Assembly (NCBI RefSeq): GCF_008638305.1
Contig: NZ_VTPZ01000004.1
Span: forward strand, 1-34,747
Origin: Pseudomonas profundi
GTDB taxonomy: Bacteria; Pseudomonadota; Gammaproteobacteria; Pseudomonadales; Pseudomonadaceae
Length of the DNA: 34,747 bases
Direction: 5' to 3'
Positions 9,413-15,724 of this stretch are shown piece by piece. A model generated the notes under the pieces. It saw nothing but the letters and a program-made list of their open reading frames with translations. It ran no database searches and had not been told where the DNA came from. The stretch's first letter is position 1, and each line of letters starts with the position of its first letter. Position numbers and translations under genes: made by a program.

Positions 9413-9460
9413 CTGACTTGAGCGGCGCTCGGCCGGATCTGTTCCGGCCAGCGCTGTCAG
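9413..9460. terminator. Long stem-loop downstream of the CNNM gene, possible terminator
   Basis: The core GGCCGGA (9431-9437) pairs with TCCGGCC (9443-9449) across a 5-base loop. The stem extends outward through GCGCT/AGCGC and further out through CTGAC (9413-9417) and GTCAG (9456-9460). A second small hairpin, GGCTC-TCA-GAGCC, lies just before it near 9400. There is no T-run, so termination is a guess from position only. Confidence 0.5.
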
Positions 9461-9515
9461 GTGTCACCGCTAGCTCGATCATGAGCGCAGATCTTCGTCG
9501 TTGTATTCCCCTCGC

Positions 9516-9525
9516 TTGTATACAA
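9516..9525. promoter_or_regulatory. Palindromic operator TTGTATACAA upstream of the GntR gene
   Basis: This perfect 10-bp palindrome lies 48 bases before the GntR-family start codon. It overlaps a -10-like TACAAT (9521-9526). The same palindrome occurs in the racemase/puuE divergent promoter. Short inverted repeats with central GTATAC are typical of FadR/FCD-type GntR regulators. Autoregulation by the adjacent gene is a reasonable inference. Confidence 0.7.
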
Positions 9526-9573
9526 TGTGGCCCGCCCTTACTGTTTTGCCCTGCATAAAAGAGACACCATTAC

Positions 9574-10341
9574 ATGAAGGAACGCCGATCGGCGCCCGCC
9601 GCTAATGACACTGATGCTGTCGCCCCGAAAAAGCCTGCCCGAAAGGGCTCCGGACGCCACGAGTCGATTTACCAGGCCATCAGCAACGCGGTGATTGAGC
9701 ACCGTCTCAAGCCCGGCGCGCGCCTGCGTGAGGATGCCCTGGCCGAGGTGTTCAGTATCAGCCGCACAGGCATCCGCAAGGTATTGCAACGGCTGGCGCT
9801 GGAGCAGTTGATCACCCTGACCCCGGGTAAAGGTGCAGCTGTGGCGCGCCCATCGGCGAAAGAAGCGCGTGAGGTCTTTGACGCACGGCGGATGATCGAG
9901 AGTGCGCTCATGTCGCGCCTGGCCAGTCGGGTGACGGCTGCGCAAATCAAAGAGCTGCGCGATCTGGCCCGGCAGGAATTACAGGCGCTGAAGGGACATG
10001 AGCAGAGCGCGGCAATCAAGGCGTCGGCGGCTTTCCATGGGCGTCTGGCTGAGCTGGCGGGCAATCAGACGCTCGCACGTTTTGTCGCGCAGCTGTGTTC
10101 GCGCTCTTCACTGATTCTTGCTGTATACGGGCATCCAAATGATCTGGGATGTGATTGCAACGATCACAATCAATTGGTTGATCTGCTCGAGGCGGGAAAT
10201 AGTGACGGTGCGGCTGCGTTCATGCAGTCCCATCTGCATGCGATTGAAGCGTCGTTATCCATCGATGGCGTGGAGGATGAAACGCCTGATCTGCACGATG
10301 TGTTTGCCGTATATCAGGGCGAAGAGAGCGAAACGCTCTGA
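9574..10341 (+). CDS. GntR-family transcriptional regulator, FCD subgroup, probably for allantoin use
   Basis: This 255-residue cytosolic DNA-binding protein has a basic, disordered N-terminus (1-28). A GntR winged helix-turn-helix follows (about 29-95, with LREDALAEVFSISRTGIRKVLQRL), then an all-helical FCD effector domain (about 100-230). The FCD histidines likely to bind a metal are seen in FHGRLAELAGN, DHNQLVDLL and SHLHAIE. These regulators usually repress and are released by a small acid or ring metabolite. It lies next to the allantoin genes and converges with the NCS1 permease. TTGTATACAA palindromes occur in its own promoter and in the racemase/puuE promoter, so it probably controls this cluster. 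The inducer, perhaps allantoin or a ureido acid, is not visible. Confidence 0.88.
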   Translation: MKERRSAPAANDTDAVAPKKPARKGSGRHESIYQAISNAVIEHRLKPGARLREDALAEVFSISRTGIRKVLQRLALEQLITLTPGKGAAVARPSAKEAREVFDARRMIESALMSRLASRVTAAQIKELRDLARQELQALKGHEQSAAIKASAAFHGRLAELAGNQTLARFVAQLCSRSSLILAVYGHPNDLGCDCNDHNQLVDLLEAGNSDGAAAFMQSHLHAIEASLSIDGVEDETPDLHDVFAVYQGEESETL

Positions 10342-10376
10342 GGCAGGGACGCCGGCGTAAGCATGCCGGAGAAGGA

Positions 10377-10409
10377 GCGGCTGACCTCGGAATTACCAAG
10401 ATCAGCCGC
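10377..10409. terminator. Bidirectional terminator-like hairpin between the GntR gene and the permease
   Basis: GCGGCTGA (10377-10384) pairs with TCAGCCGC (10402-10409). Inner bases CTCGG/CCAAG extend the stem imperfectly. It sits in the 80-base gap between convergent genes. Only short T-tracts flank it. Confidence 0.55.
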
Positions 10410-10421
10410 CTTCAATCGCTG

Positions 10422-11777
10422 TTACTGACGGAAGCGCTGGCAAGGCGCCCAGTGTTTCATGAGCAGGAAGTAGGTCAGTCCTGCCGGAATCAGGCTGGCA
10501 TACCAGGAGACTGACGAGAACGTCAGCGCCACCACCGCGCCCACTGCCGTCGCGACCAGCGCCGCGTAATTCAGCCCGCTATAAGGTCCCTGAGCATCGT
10601 AGAGATGCTGCAGATTCAGCGTGCGCTTGCGGATGACATAGTAGTCCACCACCAGAATCGCAAAGATTGGCCCGAGGAACGCCGAGTACGTCTGCACAAA
10701 GAGTTGCAGGCCGGCCGCGGATTCTTCGGTCACCAGCTTCCACGGGAACGTAGCGAAAGCCAGCAGGCCGACGATGATGGTTGCCGGGCGAAACTTGAGC
10801 TTGAACACATCCATCAGGATGTAGGTCGGTGGCACCACGTTGTTCAGTACGTTGGTAGTGACCTGGGCGAAGGCGATGAACAGCAGCGTAGTCATCAGCA
10901 ACGGCGTGTTGTCCACTGCGTTGGCGAAGACCTGAATCGGATCGGCCACACCGGTCGCTTCCGAGACCATGTAGCCAATCAAGCCCATGAACAGCGTGCA
11001 GGGCAGAATCGACATCGAATACAGCGTGGTCAGCAGCGACGGACTGGAGCCGTGCTTGTGCTCGCGAGAATAGTCGCTGACGTTGAGGATCATGGTGCTG
11101 TAGATGCCCAGGAACAGCATGGTCGCGCCCCAGAAAGGCAGGCCCCAGGAACCTTCCATGGTCAGCAGATTGGCCGACAGCTCATTTCCGTAGCGCTGCA
11201 CCGTGCTGTAGAACATATACACCAGCGACGCGAGAATGAAGGCGCTGCCAATGTTCTCCAGCCATTTGATCCCCTGAAAGCCCATGACCGACAGGCCGAT
11301 CTGCAGGAACTGAAAGGCGATGAAGAAGAAAACCAGATTGTCGAAGCCGAACAGCGTGGCAGAGACCATATTCAGCGCGCCGGCACCGATCCAGCTTTGA
11401 AAGCCATACCAGACGATAGCCGGTAACGCGCGAACCAGGCCGGGTAGGCGTGTGCCAGCAAAGCCGAATGCGCTGCGTGCCTGCACCATGAACGGAATGC
11501 CGTATTTGTACCCCGGTGCACCATTTAGAGCCAATGCTACGCCGATGACGAAACAGCCGATGGCGATGGCTAGTGTTGCCTGAATCAGGTTGAGGCTGCC
11601 GACGACGCTTGAGCCCATGGTGAAAGTGCCGATCGAGACGCAGCCGCCAAACCAGGCCAGCAGATAGGAAATGCGCCCCATGATGCGGGTTTGCTGGGGC
11701 GCCAGTGATTCCTCGCCCGGGGCTTTGGTTGCGCTCTGGCCGACGGGTTCGGCTGATGTGCTGGTCGCTAGGCTCAT
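10422..11777 (-). CDS. NCS1-family permease, probable allantoin or related purine-derivative transporter
   Basis: This 451-residue inner-membrane protein has about twelve hydrophobic segments after a polar N-terminus (1-30). NCS1 hallmarks are the N-terminal WFGGCVSIGTFTMGSSVVG, the stretch GIPFMVQARSAFGFAGTRLPG in TM3, and VDYYVIRKRTLNLQHLYD near the C-terminus. NCS1 proteins import nucleobases, hydantoins or allantoin by cation symport. It is the second gene of an operon with the racemase, 76 bases downstream of it, and both read from the divergent promoter at about 12600-12750. The neighbours make allantoin the most likely substrate. Uracil, cytosine or hydantoin carriers of the same family cannot be excluded. 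Confidence 0.88.
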   Translation of the reverse strand: MSLATSTSAEPVGQSATKAPGEESLAPQQTRIMGRISYLLAWFGGCVSIGTFTMGSSVVGSLNLIQATLAIAIGCFVIGVALALNGAPGYKYGIPFMVQARSAFGFAGTRLPGLVRALPAIVWYGFQSWIGAGALNMVSATLFGFDNLVFFFIAFQFLQIGLSVMGFQGIKWLENIGSAFILASLVYMFYSTVQRYGNELSANLLTMEGSWGLPFWGATMLFLGIYSTMILNVSDYSREHKHGSSPSLLTTLYSMSILPCTLFMGLIGYMVSEATGVADPIQVFANAVDNTPLLMTTLLFIAFAQVTTNVLNNVVPPTYILMDVFKLKFRPATIIVGLLAFATFPWKLVTEESAAGLQLFVQTYSAFLGPIFAILVVDYYVIRKRTLNLQHLYDAQGPYSGLNYAALVATAVGAVVALTFSSVSWYASLIPAGLTYFLLMKHWAPCQRFRQ

Positions 11778-11853
11778 GAGGCTGACTCGCTGTCCATGTT
11801 GTTCTTCATTGTTTTGCTCCTGGCTAGGGTTTTGAATTTTTTTAAAGCAAGGT

Positions 11854-12597
11854 TCAGTCCAGCTTCAGGTTGGAGTAGCGCTCGAAGCGTCCAACGAAGG
11901 GCTTGGGCCGGGGGAACGCAAGATCACCGTACTTGCTGGTGTTGAGTCCAAGCCCCACCAGCGCTTCGGCCAGTTTGATGGCGGCGGTCACGCCTTCCAC
12001 CACGGGCAGGCCGACGGCCTCGGTAATCTGGGGCGTCAGGTCGGCCATGCCGCCGCAGCCCAGTACGATGGCGCCGATGTTGTCCTCGTGCTTGGCACGC
12101 AGGCATTCCTCGATGATGAGTTCCAGCGCGCGGTCAGGGTTGTCTTCAAGATCAAGCACGGGAATGTCCGCCGCGCGAATACGCCGGCAGTTATGGCTGA
12201 AGCCGTAACTTTCCAGCAGATGTTCGGCGATGATCATGGTGCGGGGCAGGGTCGTGACAATCGAAAACCGCGTGCTGATCAGGCTGGCCATATGAAAGGC
12301 CGCCTCTGCGATCCCGATTACCGGCGCGCGCGTCAGCTCCCTGGCCGCGTAGATGCCCGGGTCACCGAAGCAGGCGATGACGTAGGCATCGGTGCCTTCG
12401 CGTTCGCCTGCGAGAATCTCTTCGACAACGCCCATGACACTGACGGCTTCGTCAAAATGGCTCTCGATCGATACCGGGCCGCTGTCCGGTTGGGAAGCCG
12501 TGATGCGTGTACCGGGCGAGGCGACAGCCCTGGCTGCTTCGCCGATGGTCTCCGTCATGGCTTGGGTGGTATTGGGATTGATGACGCGGATATGCAT
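11854..12597 (-). CDS. Allantoin/hydantoin racemase (Asp/Glu racemase superfamily)
   Basis: This 247-residue cytosolic enzyme begins MHIRVINPNTTQ, the typical start of hydantoin and allantoin racemases. Both expected catalytic cysteines are present: C76 in VIACFGDPG and C181 in VLGCGGM. It would interconvert the enantiomers of allantoin so that a stereospecific allantoinase can use the whole pool. I chose the ATG at 12597. The frame continues 18 codons upstream, but that part overlaps the operator palindromes and is not conserved in character. It is divergent from puuE and followed by the NCS1 permease. Allantoin rather than a synthetic hydantoin as substrate is inferred from context. Confidence 0.87.
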   Translation of the reverse strand: MHIRVINPNTTQAMTETIGEAARAVASPGTRITASQPDSGPVSIESHFDEAVSVMGVVEEILAGEREGTDAYVIACFGDPGIYAARELTRAPVIGIAEAAFHMASLISTRFSIVTTLPRTMIIAEHLLESYGFSHNCRRIRAADIPVLDLEDNPDRALELIIEECLRAKHEDNIGAIVLGCGGMADLTPQITEAVGLPVVEGVTAAIKLAEALVGLGLNTSKYGDLAFPRPKPFVGRFERYSNLKLD

Positions 12598-12618
12598 GGC
12601 TGTGGCCTGTAGCTGGAT

Positions 12619-12628
12619 TTGTACACAA
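12619..12628. promoter_or_regulatory. Operator-like TTGTACACAA in the racemase/puuE promoter
   Basis: This is a near copy (one base different) of the TTGTATACAA palindrome in front of the GntR gene. It lies 21 bases upstream of the racemase start. Its centre is 23 bases, about two helical turns, from the perfect site at 12642-12651. This spacing suits side-by-side binding of two regulator dimers. Confidence 0.6.
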
Positions 12629-12640
12629 AGTTTGAGTTTA

Positions 12641-12652
12641 ATTGTATACAAT
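12641..12652. promoter_or_regulatory. Operator palindrome ATTGTATACAAT in the racemase/puuE promoter
   Basis: This perfect 12-bp palindrome has the same core as the site at 9516-9525. It lies between two divergent genes of the same pathway and is probably bound by the nearby GntR/FCD regulator. It sits about 100 bases upstream of puuE and 43 upstream of the racemase gene. Confidence 0.72.
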
Positions 12653-12751
12653 CAATTCGGTCAAAAAAGACACGATCTGTTTATCGGAGCAGATAAGTGG
12701 CGGGTGTCCAGACGCCACGACGTATTCACCATATAAAAAGGTCAAGCAGTC

Positions 12752-13687
12752 ATGAGTATCAGTGCCGATTACCCGCGGGATCTTGTTGGCTATGGCAGAA
12801 ATCCGCCGCACGCCAAATGGCCGGGCCGGGCCCGCATCGCCGTTCAGTTCGTGCTCAATTACGAAGAGGGCGGCGAAAACTGCGTGCTGCATGGCGACAG
12901 CCATTCTGAGAAGTTTCTCTCGGAAATCGTGGGTGCTGAGGCCTTTCCCGCGCGGCACATGAGCATGGAGTCGATCTACGAATACGGGTCTCGCACTGGC
13001 GTCTGGCGGATTCTCAACGAATTCGAGAAGCGTGGTCTGCCGCTGACGGTGTTCGGCGTGGCGATGGCTCTTGAGCGGCATCCCGAAGTGGCGATGGCGT
13101 TCAAGGAGCTGGGCCATGAGATCGCCTGTCACGGCTGGCGCTGGATTCATTATCAGGACGTGCCCGAAGCCGTCGAACGCGAGCACATGCAACGTGCCAT
13201 CGAGATATTCCAGCGCCTCTACGGCGAAAAACCGCAGGGCTGGTACACAGGTCGCGATAGTCCCAATACGCGCCGGTTGGTCCTGGATGAGGGCAGCTTC
13301 CTGTACGACAGCGACTACTACGGCGACGATCTGCCGTTCTGGACCCGCGAGGCTGACAGTCAGGGTGAGCTGCATAATCACTTGATCGTGCCTTACACGC
13401 TGGACACCAATGACATGCGCTTCGCCGCGCCCCAGGGGTTCAACACCGGCGATCACTTTTTCACCTACCTGAAGGATGCATTTGACGTGCTCTATGCCGA
13501 AGGCGACGAGCAACCGAAAATGCTCTCGGTCGGGCTGCATTGCCGTGTGATTGGGCGTCCCGCGCGCTTCCGCGCGTTGCAGCGTTTTCTGGATTACATC
13601 GAGGCCCATGACCGGGTCTGGGTGACACGCCGTATCGACATTGCCCGTCACTGGGCCGAACATCATTCTGCTCCAGCCGCCGTATAA
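12752..13687 (+). CDS. puuE: Allantoinase of the PuuE type (polysaccharide-deacetylase fold)
   Basis: This 311-residue cytosolic protein has the PuuE signature: an N-terminal YPRDLVGYGRNPPHAKWPG, VQFVLNYEEGGENC, and a deacetylase-fold core with LGHEIACHGWRWIHYQD and WYTGRDSPNTRRL. PuuE hydrolyses the ring of allantoin to allantoate and is unrelated to the metal-dependent AllB allantoinases. The start has AAAAGGT 11 bases upstream. It is the first gene of a plus-strand operon with the ureidoglycine aminohydrolase and ureidoglycolate lyase genes, and reads from the operator-bearing divergent promoter. Length and motifs are complete. Confidence 0.93.
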   Translation: MSISADYPRDLVGYGRNPPHAKWPGRARIAVQFVLNYEEGGENCVLHGDSHSEKFLSEIVGAEAFPARHMSMESIYEYGSRTGVWRILNEFEKRGLPLTVFGVAMALERHPEVAMAFKELGHEIACHGWRWIHYQDVPEAVEREHMQRAIEIFQRLYGEKPQGWYTGRDSPNTRRLVLDEGSFLYDSDYYGDDLPFWTREADSQGELHNHLIVPYTLDTNDMRFAAPQGFNTGDHFFTYLKDAFDVLYAEGDEQPKMLSVGLHCRVIGRPARFRALQRFLDYIEAHDRVWVTRRIDIARHWAEHHSAPAAV

Positions 13688-13696
13688 GGAAACACC

Positions 13697-14545
13697 ATGG
13701 CCCAGCGTCCAAATGAACCCAGAACCTATTTCGCCCCCACCGGTGGGCATCCGCCACAAACGCAGCTGCTGACTGACCGCGCGGTATTTACCGAGGCCTA
13801 TGCTGTCATTCCCAAGGGCGTGATGCGTGACATCGTCACCAGCCATCTACCCTTCTGGAATGGTACTCGCCTGTGGGTGTTGTCGCGGCCGTTGACCGGT
13901 TTCGCCGAGACCTTTTCTCAGTACATCATGGAAGTGCAGCCGGGCGGCGGCAGCGACAAGCCGGAAACCGACCCGCAGGCCGAAGCCGTGCTGTTTATCG
14001 TCGAAGGCGAACTGGCGCTCACCCTGAACGGCGAGCAGCACGTCATGCAGCCGGGTGGCTATGCGTTCATTCCGCCGGGCAGTGACTGGACGGTGCGCAA
14101 CCGCTCTGACGCCGCGGTGCGCTTTCACTGGATTCGCAAGGCCTACGAGAAGGTGGAAGGCGTCGACGTGCCAGAGGCTTTCGTGACCAACGAGAACCTG
14201 GTCGAGCCGATTGTGATGCCCGACACCAACGGCTGCTGGAGTACCACGCGCTTCGTCGATACGCAGGACATGCGCCACGATATGCATGTGAACATCGTCA
14301 ACTTCCTGCCCGGTGGTGTGATCCCCTTCGCCGAGACCCACGTGATGGAGCACGGTCTTTATGTGCTCGAAGGCAAGGCTGTCTACCTGCTGAACAAGGA
14401 TTGGGTCGAAGTCGAAGCGGGTGATTACATGTGGCTCCGCGCCTTCTGCCCGCAGGCCTGCTATGCCGGTGGCCCGGGCCCCTTCCGCTATTTGCTGTAC
14501 AAGGACGTCAATCGTCATATGAAACTGCCGACCTATGGCGCCTGA
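13697..14545 (+). CDS. allE: (S)-ureidoglycine aminohydrolase, bicupin
   Basis: This 282-residue protein has two cupin domains (about 60-145 and 190-270). The second carries the likely manganese ligands E213, H215 and H219 in FAETHVMEHGLYVLEG and Q253 in FCPQACYAGG. This matches the known Glu-His-His-Gln site of the family. The enzyme releases ammonia from (S)-ureidoglycine to give (S)-ureidoglycolate, which makes the pathway stereospecific. It starts 10 bases after puuE with an AAGGA ribosome-binding site, and the allA gene follows 6 bases later. Its substrate normally comes from allantoate amidohydrolase, which is not encoded in the window. Confidence 0.92.
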   Translation: MAQRPNEPRTYFAPTGGHPPQTQLLTDRAVFTEAYAVIPKGVMRDIVTSHLPFWNGTRLWVLSRPLTGFAETFSQYIMEVQPGGGSDKPETDPQAEAVLFIVEGELALTLNGEQHVMQPGGYAFIPPGSDWTVRNRSDAAVRFHWIRKAYEKVEGVDVPEAFVTNENLVEPIVMPDTNGCWSTTRFVDTQDMRHDMHVNIVNFLPGGVIPFAETHVMEHGLYVLEGKAVYLLNKDWVEVEAGDYMWLRAFCPQACYAGGPGPFRYLLYKDVNRHMKLPTYGA

Positions 14546-14551
14546 ACGAGC

Positions 14552-15058
14552 ATGCCGATGAACGAACAACTGTTACAGCTGACCGCCGAGCCGCTGTCGC
14601 CGGAGGCCTTCACGGCCTTTGGCGATGTGATCGATCACCGCCACGCCGAGTTCTTCATGATCAACAGCGGGCGCACCCGCCGTTATCATGATCTGGCCAA
14701 GGTCGAGACACTGGGCGAGGAAGCTCGAACGCTGATCAGCATCTTCGTCAGTCAGCCGGTGCAGATGCCGCTGGAACTGACCTTCCTCGAGCGTCATCCG
14801 CTGGGCAGTCAGGCCTTCATTCCGTTGCACGGGGAGCGCTTCGTGGTCGTGGTAGCGCCGCCGGGCGATGTGATTGATCCAACCCAGGTGCGCGCCTTCG
14901 TCACCGACGGCAGGCAGGGCGTGAACTATCACGCCGGCACCTGGCATGCGATCCAGTCGGTGCTCGAGTCTGAAGGCGAGTTTCTGGTGGTGGATCGCGG
15001 CGGCGCAGGGCACAACTGCGACGAACATCCGCTTGCGGTGCGGGTGAGCCTGGCGTAA
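14552..15058 (+). CDS. allA: Ureidoglycolate lyase
   Basis: This 168-residue protein is close to the usual AllA length. Family features include PLSPEAFTAFGDVI near the start, the central TFLERHPLGSQAFIPL, and NYHAGTWHAIQSVL with FLVVDRGG near the end. The enzyme splits (S)-ureidoglycolate into glyoxylate and urea, the last step of allantoin degradation. Either the ATG at 14552 or the one at 14558 could be used; neither has a strong ribosome-binding site, and translation may depend on the upstream gene. It is last in the puuE-allE-allA operon. The nearest terminator-like hairpin is at 15329-15354. Confidence 0.93.
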   Translation: MPMNEQLLQLTAEPLSPEAFTAFGDVIDHRHAEFFMINSGRTRRYHDLAKVETLGEEARTLISIFVSQPVQMPLELTFLERHPLGSQAFIPLHGERFVVVVAPPGDVIDPTQVRAFVTDGRQGVNYHAGTWHAIQSVLESEGEFLVVDRGGAGHNCDEHPLAVRVSLA

Positions 15059-15392
15059 TCGGGTTGGCAGTTTCAATTTTGGTCATGATTGGCTAGACGA
15101 TGTTCGTTGTCACCCGCCTGGTTAAGCAGGGCTTCGGGCATTGCTTAGTATCACTTGGTAATAGTGTTTACTAAGTTAGTAGGTAGCACTACTAATCGCA
15201 GCTAAGCGTATGAAAACTTACCTCTCGTCAAGTTGAAGCAACTAGCTGATGCTCCAAACGAACAGATGACGTACGGCAATCAGTCCACTGGGCTTGGCCT
15301 TACTCAGCGCTGGTACGTGGCTCGACGCAGGGCGAGACGCATCCAGCTCGCCCTTTACTTCCTCCCGCAAAACTCCTAACCTTCCGGCTGCT
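15059..15392. other. Relatively AT-rich spacer between the allantoin operon and the B12 riboswitch
   Basis: No gene is recognisable. The part from about 15140 to 15290 is visibly lower in GC than the flanks and has stop codons in all frames. It may be an eroded insertion, or simply the promoter region of the btuB-cob operon. A strong terminator-like hairpin closes it at 15329-15354. Confidence 0.5.
15329..15357 (+). terminator. Rho-independent-like terminator before the riboswitch
   Basis: AGGGCGAG (15329-15336) pairs perfectly with CTCGCCCT (15347-15354) across a 10-base loop. TTTACTT follows. It would stop read-through from the allantoin operon about 40 bases before the B12 riboswitch. It could instead act as an attenuator if the btuB promoter lies further upstream. 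Confidence 0.6.
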
Positions 15393-15602
15393 TCAGGTTC
15401 CTGCCAGTAATTGGTGGGTGAAACTGGGAAGCCGGTGCGTCTGTTTCAGACAATTCCGGCGCTGCCCCCGCAACGGTAAATGAGTGCCGGCCACTTCGGT
15501 GTGCCAGGCGGATGATCCAGCGAGACCACCGTGCTTCGCATGGGAAGGTCGAATCATCGGAGCAATCCACTCATGAGCCCGGAGACCGGCCTGTCGCATG
15601 TC
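15393..15602 (+). promoter_or_regulatory. Cobalamin riboswitch
   Basis: The conserved cobalamin aptamer elements are all present in order: an AGGTTCC segment near 15395, GGGAAGCCGGTG (15426-15437), the core GCTGCCCCCGCAACGGTAA (15461-15479) and the B12 box AGCCCGGAGACCGGCCTG (15576-15593). It lies about 120 bases upstream of btuB. It probably senses adenosylcobalamin or a related cobalamin and lowers expression of btuB and the downstream cob genes. The exact ends are estimates. Confidence 0.95.
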
Positions 15603-15672
15603 ACAGTAGTGCGGCGGGCACTGCGGGTGGAGCGATTTCATCTGTGTCGAAACCGTTTGCCCTGTCCGTCGC

Positions 15673-15724
15673 GGCTGCTTCTAACCAGCCATGCCGTACG
15701 GGTGAGTACGGTGACGGAGCACCG
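15673..15724 (+). promoter_or_regulatory. Probable riboswitch expression platform with hairpins over the btuB start
   Basis: Three small hairpins follow the aptamer: GGCTG/CAGCC (15673-15690), CCGTAC/GTACGG (15694-15711) and CGGTG/CACCG (15709-15724). The last holds ACGGAG, the likely ribosome-binding site, in its loop and ends right before the btuB ATG at 15725. The second and third share bases 15709-15711 and so exclude each other. No T-run is seen, which points to control of translation. Confidence 0.6.

Noticed and set aside
10605..11426. A 273-codon plus-strand frame over the NCS1 permease
   Set aside because: It is antisense to a well-supported membrane transporter; the translation is rich in His, Gln and Arg without structure.
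12638..13846. A 402-codon minus-strand frame over puuE
   Set aside because: It is antisense to puuE and shows no recognisable protein features.
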